This document shows, piece after piece, positions 38,311 through 48,999 of a stretch of DNA of 64,000 nt; within the stretch, counting starts at the first letter, position 1; each line of letters begins with the position of its first letter. The stretch is from an uncultured Acinetobacter sp. (GTDB taxonomy: Bacteria; Pseudomonadota; Gammaproteobacteria; Pseudomonadales; Moraxellaceae): contig NZ_CANLSL010000008.1 of the NCBI RefSeq assembly GCF_947493735.1, positions 27,695 through 91,694 of the forward strand. The letters are read 5' to 3'. The notes beneath the pieces were generated by a model. That model was not told the DNA's origin, ran no database searches, and was given only the letters and a program-made list of their open reading frames with translations. The position numbers and the translations under genes were made by a program.

Positions 38311-38560
38311 TTCGGGTTATTTTATTTCGAGATGTTTTCTACAGCTTGTACATGTGCTCGAATTGTTCATAATAAAAGTGTTGTTTTGATGTTTTTGATC
38401 AATTGTACCCAATGGCATATTTGTTATTTCGCCATTGGCAGAGAATTTTAAAACACGTAATCTAAGCATCAATGAAGAATATGTTGATGAATATTGCTTA
38501 GGTTTATAAAACAAAATATAACCAAGTCGTCAGCACAATGAGATAAAGCAAGGCAATGAT
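38311..38560. other. Non-coding gap between der terminator and hotdog gene
   Basis: 250 bp, AT-rich. A - strand frame (38317-38469 from its first ATG, with a CxxC near its end) lacks a ribosome site and matches nothing I know, so I do not call it. It may be a decayed gene or the promoter region of the downstream pair. Confidence 0.4.
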
Positions 38561-38965
38561 ATGAGTGTGTATATCCCACAAAGTCGTCTAATAAAATCTA
38601 CAGAGCAGCAGTTTCTCTTTTCTGCACGGCTCGATGCAAACTTAAAAGCATTTGCAGGACATTTCCCAAATTGTCCTGTGTTTCCAGGTGTGGCACAAAT
38701 TGCCATGGTGAAAGCGATTGTCGATGAACATTTTGCCAATTTCAAAGATTTAGATCGTATTGAGCAATTACGTTTTCAGGGTTTTATTTTTCCTGAGCAA
38801 GATATTTTTATTCAGATCGAACCACAAGATCATAGTATTCAGTTTAAAGTGACTAATGCGATGCAAGAGCCACTGGCAAGCGGTCGAATGGTGTTTAAAA
38901 CACAACTTACCACACAGCAACGTATTCAAAATACAGTTGAAACTTCGCATGAATTAATGCACTAA
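38561..38965 (+). CDS. Hotdog 3-hydroxyacyl-ACP dehydratase-like protein (ApeI type)
   Basis: 134 residues. GHFPNCPVFPGVAQIAMV matches the FabA/FabZ-like active-site His and central helix. The pairing with a second hotdog protein 66 bases downstream resembles the ApeI/ApeP pair of aryl polyene clusters. No ketosynthase, acyl carrier protein or ligase is nearby. It likely dehydrates a 3-hydroxyacyl thioester; the pathway is unknown. Confidence 0.7.
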   Translation: MSVYIPQSRLIKSTEQQFLFSARLDANLKAFAGHFPNCPVFPGVAQIAMVKAIVDEHFANFKDLDRIEQLRFQGFIFPEQDIFIQIEPQDHSIQFKVTNAMQEPLASGRMVFKTQLTTQQRIQNTVETSHELMH

Positions 38966-39031
38966 TTCACTTCCCATACCCATACACAACATTAGAAAGA
39001 CATTTGCATCAGATTTTTAGGTTTATTGATA

Positions 39032-39517
39032 ATGAGTAAAGACACAGGTTTAGTATTTGATCCCAAGAAGGTTGCACAGCTTCCACAACACGCTGAATAT
39101 TATATTCCACACCGTTTGCCGATGCTGTTATTGGATCAACTGGTCACGGTGACAGAAAAAGGCTGTATCGCAAAGCTCAAGATCACCGAACAACTTCCTT
39201 TTATGCAGGCGGAAGGTTTGCCAAGTTGGGTCGGGATTGAGATCATGGCGCAGACCATTGCCATGTATGGTGGGGTCGAACAGCGTTTGAATGGTAATGA
39301 ACCGAAATTGGGTTTTCTACTCGGTGCAAAGAAGTTTAATATGGCACAAGAATTCTTTAAGGTGGGCGAACAGTTGACCGTTGAAATTCAACTCAGTTTT
39401 TTAAACCGTCAAAAGATCGGTATGTTTGAATGTAAAATTACGACTGAGAAAGGTATTTCGACGGCATCGTTATTGGTTGCACAGCCTGATGATACTTCAA
39501 GTGTCTTGCCGATGTAG
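39032..39517 (+). CDS. Hotdog dehydratase-like protein (ApeP type)
   Basis: 161 residues from the ATG at 39032 (a TTG at 39026 is in frame). HRLPMLLLDQLVTV and VGIEIMAQTIAMYGG match the ApeP branch of 3-hydroxyacyl-ACP dehydratases. Together with the preceding ApeI-like gene it would give the dehydratase pair used in polyene chain growth. A phosphopantetheinyl transferase gene lies 1.4 kb downstream. Function here is inferred from family only. Confidence 0.7.
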   Translation: MSKDTGLVFDPKKVAQLPQHAEYYIPHRLPMLLLDQLVTVTEKGCIAKLKITEQLPFMQAEGLPSWVGIEIMAQTIAMYGGVEQRLNGNEPKLGFLLGAKKFNMAQEFFKVGEQLTVEIQLSFLNRQKIGMFECKITTEKGISTASLLVAQPDDTSSVLPM

Positions 39518-39740
39518 TCGTGCTTTTATTTTTAGGCGCATATGGTTTTACAATCATCATAAAAGCATGAGCGTGTAGCCATCGCAGTGAAGTTATAGAG
39601 TTTCACGCTTTCAATTTTCCAAACTAAATTTTCTTATTCAGCTTAGTCATGTATCTTTTATCTTAAGTATGAGTGCGTCCAGTGCGCACTTAGGATAAAC
39701 TGCTTAGCATTTCTCCCAAATTCAAGCAGAGATTTTTACT

Positions 39741-40538
39741 GTGTCGAATCATGATGATGCGCAGTTAGCACAGCTTAGCTCAACGCATTCTACCCCAACG
39801 ATTTCTACCAAAATCAGTCCACGTTTAGTGTGGTTAGGCTTTAGACAGCTCTTGCCAATTTCGTTCTTCGTAGTGCTATTTGGCTGTGCTTTTGGTTTAG
39901 CTGCCGTACAAGCGCAGTTGAGCAACCCAGAAATCGTTTCCATGAGTGCTTTGGTCTTTGCAGGTGCTTCGCAGTTTGCAGTGTTGGATATGATTCAGGG
40001 TACGGCGATTCCACTCGTTCCATTGATTATTACCGTATTTTTTATTAATGCACGGCATATCTTGATGGGTGCGGCGCTTTATCCGTGGCTACGCCAGCTC
40101 AATCCAGTGAAGCGTTATAGCATTTTACTGCTACTCACCGATGCCAACTGGGCATATGCACAGCAAGCTTTTCAAAACAAAATGTCGGGTTATGGCTTGC
40201 TCATTGGTGGCGGTATTGCGCTGTGGTTGACGTGGCTGTTGGGGACTGTGCTTGGTATGTATCTCGGCGGTATCGTTGCGCATCCTGAACGATGGGGCTT
40301 AGATATGGTCATGGCGTGTTTTTTACTATCAATGGCCACAGGTGGTAAGCAAGACATTCGCATGATGACGATTTGGGCTGTGGTATTTTGTGCTTCGATT
40401 TTGGCGTATTTGTATTTACCAAAGAACATGCACGTCTTGGTGGCAAGTTGTATTGGTGGTGTGATTGGGATGTTGTGGAAGGAAAACACGACTCAGAACG
40501 ATTCTACTATTAATGAGCATAGCGAGGCGCAAGATTAA
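39741..40538 (+). CDS. azlC: AzlC-family branched-chain amino acid exporter large subunit
   Basis: 265 residues from a GTG start. After ~30 polar residues come hydrophobic helices including LPISFFVVLFGCAFGLAA, MSALVFAGASQFAVLDMI and FFINARHILMGAALYPWL, all typical of AzlC. AzlC with AzlD exports branched-chain amino acids and analogues in characterised relatives. azlD starts 2 bases after the stop, so the pair is coupled. Confidence 0.9.
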   Translation: MSNHDDAQLAQLSSTHSTPTISTKISPRLVWLGFRQLLPISFFVVLFGCAFGLAAVQAQLSNPEIVSMSALVFAGASQFAVLDMIQGTAIPLVPLIITVFFINARHILMGAALYPWLRQLNPVKRYSILLLLTDANWAYAQQAFQNKMSGYGLLIGGGIALWLTWLLGTVLGMYLGGIVAHPERWGLDMVMACFLLSMATGGKQDIRMMTIWAVVFCASILAYLYLPKNMHVLVASCIGGVIGMLWKENTTQNDSTINEHSEAQD

Positions 40539-40540
40539 TC

Positions 40541-40855
40541 ATGTTATCCATTTTGCAAACCTCAGATATGACTGTGGTCGTCGTGATTATGGCAGTCGTG
40601 ACACTGGCGACCCGATGGGGTGGCGTATTTATCATGTCATACATTCCGCTGAGCGATCGGGTACAGCGATTTATTCAGGCAATGTCGGCATCGGTATTTA
40701 TTGCCTTAATTGCGCCGATCATGTTAGAAACGGATACGGCAGGGCGTTTGGCGTTGATCACGACTTTTGTATTGATGCTTGCGTTGAAGATGCCGATTGT
40801 TGCGATGAGTCTAGGTATTCTCGTTGCAGCGATGAGTCGACAGTTTTTCTTTTAA
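40541..40855 (+). CDS. azlD: AzlD-family transporter small subunit
   Basis: 104 residues, four hydrophobic helices, with LATRWGGVFIMSYIPLSDRVQRFIQAMS as the family signature region. It is the partner of AzlC in the inner membrane. The start lies 2 bases after the azlC stop. A conflicting longer frame on the same strand across this gene is a shadow. Confidence 0.88.
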   Translation: MLSILQTSDMTVVVVIMAVVTLATRWGGVFIMSYIPLSDRVQRFIQAMSASVFIALIAPIMLETDTAGRLALITTFVLMLALKMPIVAMSLGILVAAMSRQFFF

Positions 40856-40892
40856 AACTTTGCCAAAGCGATAAATAAATAGACAGCTTCCC

Positions 40893-41525
40893 ATGATTTA
40901 TTTACACGTACAGTCTTTAGATCAGATTGTTGGCGAAGCGCCTACAATTGCACGTCGTCGCATGGATGAATCACAACGTGCAGAGCTGCGCTTGTATCAA
41001 AGAAGTTTGATTGCACAAGTGACAGGGCAAACGACTGAGCAACTTCAGATCGAAGCTAACGATTTCGGGAAGCCGATTTTAAAATTTCCAAATCAATTTC
41101 AGTTTAATCAATCGCATAGTCAGCAGAGCTATGTGATGGCAATCAGCGATGAGATTGCAAATATTGGTGTGGATATTGAGGATTTAAATCGTCAAGTACG
41201 CTTTGAAGCCTTAGCAAAACATGCTTTTCATCCAGAAGAAATGAAGGTCTGGAAAGCTTTAAATTACGACCGAGCCTTTTGGTTTAAAGTGTGGACGTCC
41301 AAAGAAGCAGTACTGAAAGCGCATGGTTTGGGGATTCGTTTATCTTTAAATACCTTAAATACTCATGCCCATCCGACGTGGGATTTTGGCGTGGTCGAGC
41401 ATGAGTTATTGGGTAGTTTTTATTATCAAAATATAGTCATGCCTTATGCGATGTTGACGGTGGCTTATCCTAATCCACACCAAACTCGAAGCTCAGATTC
41501 CATTCAAAAGATAAAATGGTTTTAA
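40893..41525 (+). CDS. Sfp-type 4'-phosphopantetheinyl transferase
   Basis: 210 residues. Core motifs are NIGVDIEDLNR (Mg/CoA-binding Asp and Glu) and WFKVWTSKEAVLKAHGLG (WxxKEA signature). It transfers the phosphopantetheine arm of CoA to a carrier protein of a fatty-acid, polyketide or non-ribosomal pathway. No carrier protein gene is visible in the window; the nearby hotdog dehydratase pair suggests an aryl-polyene-like context, which is a guess. Confidence 0.88.
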   Translation: MIYLHVQSLDQIVGEAPTIARRRMDESQRAELRLYQRSLIAQVTGQTTEQLQIEANDFGKPILKFPNQFQFNQSHSQQSYVMAISDEIANIGVDIEDLNRQVRFEALAKHAFHPEEMKVWKALNYDRAFWFKVWTSKEAVLKAHGLGIRLSLNTLNTHAHPTWDFGVVEHELLGSFYYQNIVMPYAMLTVAYPNPHQTRSSDSIQKIKWF

Positions 41526-41544
41526 AAATATACCTCACCAATAT

Positions 41545-42252
41545 TTATTCAGCGCCAGTTTCCATCCCTGATTCAGCCAGTTGTTTTAAGCGTGCAATAT
41601 CTAAAATATGAATACTTTTAAACTCACGTTTAATGATCTGCGCATCTTCTAGCTCATGTAGTAATCCATTAATCCGTTGTCGTGATAGCGATAACATCAT
41701 GCCGAGACGTTCTTGTGAGAGTTCGATCTGCTTGTTTTGAATAACATTCGTATCATCGTAGCTGTGCAGAATCATCAGTAAACGACGTGCAAGGCGTTGC
41801 TGTAGAGAGCCGTGTTGTAGGACTTCAATATCTTGTAATAATGGACGAATTTTCTGACTAAGTAGCAGTGCAATTGAGCGCCAACATTCAGGATATTGCG
41901 TTAAAAAATTCAGTAATGCGTTTTTGGGTAGATGTAATAGTGTTGTGGTTTGAGAGGCAATGGCATCATGGGTGCGTGGCTTGCCATCAATCAATGAAAT
42001 TTCTCCAAACCACAGGTTGGTTTCAGCAATCAGCATGAGTGATTCATGGCCCTCTGCATCACTAAAACCAAGCTGAATCGCACCGTTTAAAATCGCATAA
42101 ATCCCATCATCCACAGCACCTCGATAGAACAGCACCTGTCCTTGTTCAAGGTGAACGGTTTTGTGCTGTGTCAGAATAAATTGCTGAAAGTTCTCTGACA
42201 GTGAGGCATACCACGCATTTGCGCAAAGTTGTTGATGGAGTGATTCAGTCAT
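41545..42252 (-). CDS. Crp/Fnr-family transcriptional regulator
   Basis: 235 residues from the ATG at 42252, preferred for AAAGGA just upstream; an earlier ATG adds 14 residues. N-terminal cyclic-nucleotide-binding-like barrel (GQVLFYRGAVDDGIYAILNG, FGEISLIDGKPRTHDA) and C-terminal winged HTH (LSQERLGMMLSLSRQRINGLLHELE). No cysteine cluster of Fnr type. The effector and targets are unknown. It faces the phosphopantetheinyl transferase gene tail to tail with only 19 bases between. Confidence 0.88.
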   Translation of the reverse strand: MTESLHQQLCANAWYASLSENFQQFILTQHKTVHLEQGQVLFYRGAVDDGIYAILNGAIQLGFSDAEGHESLMLIAETNLWFGEISLIDGKPRTHDAIASQTTTLLHLPKNALLNFLTQYPECWRSIALLLSQKIRPLLQDIEVLQHGSLQQRLARRLLMILHSYDDTNVIQNKQIELSQERLGMMLSLSRQRINGLLHELEDAQIIKREFKSIHILDIARLKQLAESGMETGAE

Positions 42253-42371
42253 GCAGTTCCTTTGCCTTTTCTGATGTGCTTGATTTGTCATCAAACTGAC
42301 AAATGCACATAGTGTAAAACTTTATACTTATCAGATATTCGACGGTGTCGATTCACTAGGAAGATCTGATT

Positions 42372-42905
42372 ATGGATAAATTAACACAAAACCTCAGCCA
42401 GTATGGTGCTTATCACCTGAGCCAAAAAAATGTTGCGACGCATATCGTTGGCATTCCACTTATCGTTGCGTCAATTATATTGCTGTGTGCACGTTGGCAA
42501 TGGACAGTGGCGGGCATTGATATGAATTTCGCACAGGTGTTGATTGTCGTGAGCTCGATCTATTATCTGCGTTTGGATCGGATCATGGGTCTGATCATGT
42601 TTGTGATTTTGATGGCGATGGCATTTTTGATTCAACCTTTAGCCAGTGCGTCACTTTGGGTATTGCTGGGTAGTGCAATCGGTTTGTTCGTTGTGGGTTG
42701 GGTATTTCAGTTTATTGGTCATGCCTATGAAAAAATGAAACCTGCATTTTTTGATGATCTAAAAGGTTTGTTGATTGGTCCGATCTTTGTATTGGCTGAG
42801 ATTATGTTTAAGTTTGGCTATCGTCCAAATTTGGAAAAAGAAGTGACAGCGCAGGCGGTACAGTTACGTCGTCAGCTCAATGCGACTGCAAAACAGACAG
42901 CTTAA
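42372..42905 (+). CDS. Mpo1/DUF962-like membrane protein
   Basis: 177 residues. The start MDKLTQNLSQYGAYHLSQKNVATHIVGIPLIVAS matches the DUF962 family, whose yeast member Mpo1 is a Fe-dependent dioxygenase in fatty-acid alpha-oxidation. Four transmembrane helices; the conserved His of YHLSQKNVATHIVG and HAYEKMKPAFFDD are present. The bacterial function is not established. The next gene begins 28 bases downstream. Confidence 0.8.
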   Translation: MDKLTQNLSQYGAYHLSQKNVATHIVGIPLIVASIILLCARWQWTVAGIDMNFAQVLIVVSSIYYLRLDRIMGLIMFVILMAMAFLIQPLASASLWVLLGSAIGLFVVGWVFQFIGHAYEKMKPAFFDDLKGLLIGPIFVLAEIMFKFGYRPNLEKEVTAQAVQLRRQLNATAKQTA

Positions 42906-42933
42906 AATCAAGATTGGAAAAGATAGTGTCATT

Positions 42934-43377
42934 ATGCAAAACATCAAATCTGTAGAAAATTTGGATCAGTTTAAGCAATATTTATTGGCGCAAAATGGCA
43001 AAATCGTGCAAACCCAGCATTGGACGATGGCACAAATTTGTGAGCACTGTGCGCAGACTATTTATTGTTCGATGCAGGGTTATCCATCACTTAAGCCGTT
43101 ATGGTTTCGTCGTAGTATTGGTGCATTGATTTTAAAAATATTTTTTGTGCGGTCAAAGATGAAACACAATCTGCAAGCGCCATTGGTTGGTGCAAAGCCG
43201 ATTGAAGTAAAAGGGCAGTCTGCTTTTGAAGTGCTGTTAGAGAGTATTGATCAATTCCAAGCGTATCAAGGTGAACTTCAACCTCACTTTATCTTTGGGC
43301 AGATGAATCATGCAGATTATGATCGTTATTTTACTTTGAATCTTAAAGACCATTTTTCTGAAGTGAAGTTTTCATAA
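42934..43377 (+). CDS. DUF1569 protein (DinB-like fold)
   Basis: 147 residues from the ATG at 42934, chosen over an in-frame ATG at 42880 that lies inside the previous gene. HWTMAQICEHCAQTIYCSMQGYP near residue 27 and HFIFGQMNHADYDRYFTLNLKDHF near the end fit DUF1569, a four-helix metal-binding-like fold. No function known. Probably co-transcribed with the DUF962 gene. Confidence 0.75.
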   Translation: MQNIKSVENLDQFKQYLLAQNGKIVQTQHWTMAQICEHCAQTIYCSMQGYPSLKPLWFRRSIGALILKIFFVRSKMKHNLQAPLVGAKPIEVKGQSAFEVLLESIDQFQAYQGELQPHFIFGQMNHADYDRYFTLNLKDHFSEVKFS

Positions 43378-43426
43378 GCTTTTTATTCAAAGTAATTTAC
43401 TCAAAATCATTTTTCACCAAGCGAAA

Positions 43427-43454
43427 AAAACAGCACATTGCGTGCTGTTTTTTT
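43427..43454. terminator. Bidirectional terminator between DUF1569 gene and secF
   Basis: Perfect 10-bp stem AAAACAGCAC / GTGCTGTTTT with loop ATTGC, A-run before and T-run after, so usable in both directions. Confidence 0.9.
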
Positions 43455-43475
43455 ATGAATGAAGGAAGTGAGAAA

Positions 43476-44492
43476 TTATGGAATTTCCACTTCATCTTCA
43501 TCGAACTCAGGTTTGATTTGCACAATAAAGTCTTGGCGGTTTAGACCACTCAATAGCGCAAATGTTGTACCGATATAGATCGACGAGTATGTACCCACGA
43601 CTACACCAATAAACATGGCAACAGAGAACCAATGCAAGCCATCACCACCGAGGAACATCATTGCAACCACGACCAACATCAAGGTGAGGGAAGTGTGCAT
43701 GGTACGACGTAAAGTTTCAGTTAGGGAAATATTGACCACTTCACGAGGTGTTGCGTCACGAATCTTACGGAAGTTTTCACGAATACGATCTGATACCACG
43801 ATGTTATCGTTCAAGGAGAAACCGATGATCGCAAGGATCGCTGCCAATACCGTCAAATCAAACGGCCATTGGAAGAATGCGAAGAAACCAAGAATAATGA
43901 TAATGTCATGGAATAATGACAAGACTGCACCAATCGCAAGCTTGAACTCAAAGCGAATCGTTACGTAGATCAGCATCAATACCATCGCTAATGCAACAGC
44001 ACCGGCAGAGCGTACATAAAGCTCATTACCAAGCTGTGAGCCGACAGAGTCAACTTTGAGCACAGACACGGTATTGTTCGGAATCGTTGCTGCTTTTTGG
44101 ATCTGACCTGCAAGGTTTTCTACGCTACCTTCTTGAGGTGGCATACGAACCAACATGTCACGCTCACTACCTAAAGTTTGCACAACAGGATCAGCATAGC
44201 CATTTGCTTCCAATGCTTTGACTACATCAGCTTGGGTAGCAGGTTGGCTATAATTGAGCTCCGCAGAGATACCACCTGTGAAGTCTAAGCCAAGATTTAA
44301 CCCTTTGGTCACAACAAAGAAAATACTAGCAATAGTCAGTAAGATCGAGATGATCGCCATTGGTTTGGCAATCTTCATAAAGTCGATGACTTTCTCATCA
44401 TCCGGGCGACCATACTGTTTATCATTGCCAAGATCATCATAGAGATCATTGCTTTGATCATCATTTGGCTTTTGAGTCATTTCAGTCGTCAT
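43476..44492 (-). CDS. secF: Protein translocase subunit SecF
   Basis: 338 residues. Six membrane helices with the periplasmic P1-like region containing LGLDFTGGISAEL. TM4-5 include LFHDIIIILGFFAFF and GFSLNDNIVVSDRIREN, the proton-relay region shared with SecD. With SecD it uses the proton gradient to draw secreted proteins across. It lies 10 bases downstream of secD. Confidence 0.96.
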   Translation of the reverse strand: MTTEMTQKPNDDQSNDLYDDLGNDKQYGRPDDEKVIDFMKIAKPMAIISILLTIASIFFVVTKGLNLGLDFTGGISAELNYSQPATQADVVKALEANGYADPVVQTLGSERDMLVRMPPQEGSVENLAGQIQKAATIPNNTVSVLKVDSVGSQLGNELYVRSAGAVALAMVLMLIYVTIRFEFKLAIGAVLSLFHDIIIILGFFAFFQWPFDLTVLAAILAIIGFSLNDNIVVSDRIRENFRKIRDATPREVVNISLTETLRRTMHTSLTLMLVVVAMMFLGGDGLHWFSVAMFIGVVVGTYSSIYIGTTFALLSGLNRQDFIVQIKPEFDEDEVEIP

Positions 44493-44502
44493 GAGATACT
44501 CC

Positions 44503-46410
44503 TTAAATGCTCAGTTTGTGTAGATTACGGCGTTTGCCATAAATGATTTGTACGATGGCACGAGTGACCGTGATCGCAGTAAACATTGAGCAAACAATAC
44601 CAATCATCAAGGTCACGGCAAAGCCTTTGATCGGACCAGAACCAATTGCGAATAGAATCAATGCCACGATAAATGTGGTCAAGTTCGAGTCGAAAATGGT
44701 GTTATAAGCACGATCATAACCTGCCACAATGGCTTGTTTGGGCGATGCGCCCCACCTGATCTCTTCTCGTATTCGCTCACAGATCAAGACGTTGGCATCG
44801 ACTGCCATACCGATGGTGATAACGATACCTGCAATCCCTGGCAAGGTTAGGGCAGAGCCCATCAAAGACATGATTGCCAAAATCATTGCGAGGTTCAATA
44901 CCAATGCAAAGTTGGCAATCAGACCGAATAAACGGAAGAACACGACCATCCAAATCGCAACCAACAAGAAACCGATTTGTGTAGACATCAAACCTTTATC
45001 AATATTGTCTTGACCAAGACTTGGACCAACCACACGCTCTTCAACGAAGTACATCGGCGCAGCCAACGCACCTGCACGAAGCATCAAAGCAAGCTCTGCC
45101 GCTTCTTGCGGAGAGTCTAGTCCTGTAATACGGAATTGTGAGCCAAGCACAGCTTGGATCGTTGCTGCATTGATAATGACTGATTCAGTATATGGTGTGC
45201 GGACTTCGGTTTGTGTGCCTGTTTCAGGATCGGGAACATAGCTAATGCGTTGTTTATTTTCAATAAACAATACTGCCATACGTTTGCCCACAGCATTACG
45301 TGTTGCCCCTGCCATGAGCTTGCCACCAGCGCTATCCAAAGTAATATTTACTTCGGCACCGCCTGAGTCTTGACTCATACCAGAGCGAGCATCTTGAACA
45401 CGCTCACCTGTCAAGATACGTTGGCGTTGCAACAGTAATTGCTTGCCACTGTCTAGGCTTTCATAAGCGAATAGCTCAGTACCTGCAGGAATGCTTTGAC
45501 CATTGTGCTGTTGAGTATATGGATCAATGACTTGATCGTTCTGATCAGCGACCAAACGGAATTCTAAGTTTGCAGTACGACCGAGGACACGTTTTGCTTC
45601 GGCAGTATCTTGCACACCTGGTAGATCGACGACAATACGATTGCTACCCTGACGTTGTACCAAAGCTTCTGCCACACCGAGTTCGTTAATACGATTACGT
45701 AGCGTGGTTAAGTTTTGCTCGACAGCATAGGTTTCGATCTCTTGGCGTTTGGTATCGCTATATTGCAGTTTCAGCACACTACCTTCTGAGGTCGCAAGTG
45801 CTTGCTGTGCATACTCATTACCATTACTGCGTAAGAAATCCATCGCTTTATTGCGATCTTCATTGTCCGCAAAGCGAACAGTGATGACATTGTCTGCAAG
45901 GCTGAGCTGATTGAAGTTGATTTTGTTTTCACGGAACTGACGGCGTAGTTCAGTCGTAGATGTTTCCATCCGCTGAGTAATCGCCTTTTCCATATCCACT
46001 TCAAGCAAGAAGTGCACACCACCACGCAAGTCCAAACCAAGCTTCATTGGTTTTGCACCAAGCTTTTGCAACCAAGCAGGTGTGGTTGGTGCAAGGTTTA
46101 ACGCCACGACATACTCATCACCTAAACTACGACGTAGCACTTCTTGTGCTTTGAGCTGTGTTTCAGCCTTGTCGTCTGCCATACGCAATAGCGCAGCATT
46201 ATTGGTGAAAGTATTGTCATGAGTGGCAATATTGGCTTGCTGAAGTGCTTGTTCAGCACGCTTGATAATTGAGTCATCGATTTGCATACCTGCTTTAGAG
46301 CCTGAGATTTGCACCGCATGTTCATCTGGGTACAAACTTGGCAAAGCGTAAATGGTACTTAAAGCAATGACAATGAGTATCAGCACATATTTCCATGCAG
46401 GATATCGCAT
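44503..46410 (-). CDS. secD: Protein translocase subunit SecD
   Basis: 635 residues. An N-terminal helix, a large periplasmic P1 domain (LGLDLRGGVHFLLEVD near its start), and five further helices with GIAGIVITIGMAVDANVLICERIREE, the conserved TM4 Asp-bearing region. Forms the SecDF motor. Order tgt-yajC-secD-secF on the - strand is the common gammaproteobacterial layout. Confidence 0.97.
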   Translation of the reverse strand: MRYPAWKYVLILIVIALSTIYALPSLYPDEHAVQISGSKAGMQIDDSIIKRAEQALQQANIATHDNTFTNNAALLRMADDKAETQLKAQEVLRRSLGDEYVVALNLAPTTPAWLQKLGAKPMKLGLDLRGGVHFLLEVDMEKAITQRMETSTTELRRQFRENKINFNQLSLADNVITVRFADNEDRNKAMDFLRSNGNEYAQQALATSEGSVLKLQYSDTKRQEIETYAVEQNLTTLRNRINELGVAEALVQRQGSNRIVVDLPGVQDTAEAKRVLGRTANLEFRLVADQNDQVIDPYTQQHNGQSIPAGTELFAYESLDSGKQLLLQRQRILTGERVQDARSGMSQDSGGAEVNITLDSAGGKLMAGATRNAVGKRMAVLFIENKQRISYVPDPETGTQTEVRTPYTESVIINAATIQAVLGSQFRITGLDSPQEAAELALMLRAGALAAPMYFVEERVVGPSLGQDNIDKGLMSTQIGFLLVAIWMVVFFRLFGLIANFALVLNLAMILAIMSLMGSALTLPGIAGIVITIGMAVDANVLICERIREEIRWGASPKQAIVAGYDRAYNTIFDSNLTTFIVALILFAIGSGPIKGFAVTLMIGIVCSMFTAITVTRAIVQIIYGKRRNLHKLSI

Positions 46411-46535
46411 TGTCTTTCTTCTTCAATTGGGCTTTTTATTGAAGCGTATAACGCTTTTAAAACAGCTTTTTAAAAAAACTGATGTCGTGATTTACACATT
46501 GATGTTCTGAGTACGTGATCACGACATCATTCGGA

Positions 46536-46862
46536 TTACAAATTCTTTAAAGTACCTTCAGGCAATACTGAGATCACCGAAGCACGTTGGATTTTGATTT
46601 GATTTGAAGGGTTAAGTTCAATCACAGCGTACTCGCCATCAATTTTTACCACACGACCCATCAATCCGCCTGCAAACACGACTTCGCTACCTTCAGTAAG
46701 GCTTTCGACCAATGTGCGATGCTCTTTCATACGCTTAGATTGCGGACGAATCAACAAAAAGTAGAAAATGGCAATCATGACCACGATCATGATCAAAGAC
46801 ATATACGGGCTGCCTTGTTGTGCACCTTGTGCAGCGTGAGCAGTGGAAATCAATAAGCTCAT
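46536..46862 (-). CDS. yajC: Preprotein translocase accessory subunit YajC
   Basis: 108 residues. One membrane helix (LIMIVVMIAIFYFLLIRPQSKRMKEHR) followed by a small cytoplasmic domain with VVFAGGLMGRVVKID. YajC binds SecDF and the SecYEG complex. It is separated from secD by 125 bp that hold no clear terminator. Confidence 0.95.
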   Translation of the reverse strand: MSLLISTAHAAQGAQQGSPYMSLIMIVVMIAIFYFLLIRPQSKRMKEHRTLVESLTEGSEVVFAGGLMGRVVKIDGEYAVIELNPSNQIKIQRASVISVLPEGTLKNL

Positions 46863-47037
46863 GTTTTTTCCTAATGGTTAAGTTCAGCAGTTTTTTAGCT
46901 GAAAAATGACTAAAATCTTTGCTCTGCAATGTACCTTGTATTGCGGTTTAGCGCAAATTTTCCAAGCTAATCTTGCGTTTTCGACAACAATATTTATTCA
47001 CTTATGATTTTATATGCAGAATGATTTAAAGATGAAG

Positions 47038-48183
<1,146 letters not shown>

Positions 48184-48406
48184 TCATAGCTGTGTTTGCA
48201 AGGCAAGGGCGAATAAACAGTTCGCTGGATAGGGCGTTATTGTCTTAGATTTTGCAGAAAAGTGCTAGGGTTGTTATTTGAATTGAATGGTTTGAGTGAG
48301 TGTATTTGAGTTTGCTTTTTCACTCAAACTTCATCTTCAGTTCACCTATACATATCCATTGTGTTGCACAATGAGTTCATATTGTAAATCAGTTGAAAAT
48401 AAGCAC

Positions 48407-48979
48407 ATGAAAAAATTTATCCTGTTTAGTCTGGCAGTGATTGCATTATTCGGAATCTCGAACGCCAAGACTTTGGCAAAATTTTTACCAAGCGCAGAAG
48501 AACAGAAGACGACTGCGCAAACCGTGGATTGGTCAGTGGTGGAGATTGATCGGGTCGAAGTCTACAAATCCAAAAGACTGCTTCAAGTCTTAGACGATGG
48601 CAAAGTGATTAAGATCTACAAAATGCGCTTAGGCTTTGCACCAACAGGACATAAAACCACCGAGGGCGATGGCAAAACCCCAGAAGGGAAATATGTGTTG
48701 GATTGGCGTAATCCAAATAGCCAATTTTATAAATCACTTCACATCTCTTACCCCAATGCACACGATCTCGCACAAGCCAAAACTCGTGGTGTGAGCGCAG
48801 GCGGAGATGTGATGATTCACGGTTCGGCAAAGAATCTCGGCGGGTCGGCAGGGCAACCATTGTATGGTTACATGTCTAAAGCAGATTGGACGTGGGGATG
48901 TGTCGCCGTGTCCAATCAAGATATGGATGAGCTATGGCAAAATGTCAAAGATGGCACAGAGATTGAGATTTTTCCGTAA
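48407..48979 (+). CDS. L,D-transpeptidase (YkuD domain)
   Basis: 190 residues from the ATG at 48407, where a clean signal peptide starts (MKKFILFSLAVIALFGIS); earlier in-frame starts would put 37 residues before it. The YkuD catalytic site appears as VMIHGSAKN and WTWGCVAVSN (His, Ser/Gly, Cys). Such enzymes form 3-3 peptidoglycan crosslinks or attach lipoproteins in the periplasm. The protein is close to E. coli YafK in size and motif spacing. Confidence 0.82.
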   Translation: MKKFILFSLAVIALFGISNAKTLAKFLPSAEEQKTTAQTVDWSVVEIDRVEVYKSKRLLQVLDDGKVIKIYKMRLGFAPTGHKTTEGDGKTPEGKYVLDWRNPNSQFYKSLHISYPNAHDLAQAKTRGVSAGGDVMIHGSAKNLGGSAGQPLYGYMSKADWTWGCVAVSNQDMDELWQNVKDGTEIEIFP

Positions 48980-48999
48980 TGTTTTAGAGAAGTGCTAAT

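Noticed and set aside
38317..38514. Minus-strand 65-codon frame with a CxxC motif
   Set aside because: Starts at TTG, has no ribosome site before either possible start and resembles no family; kept only as a note on the intergenic region.
40465..40878. Long overlapping + strand frame across azlD
   Set aside because: AzlD in another frame has clear family signatures and coupling with azlC, so this frame is a shadow.
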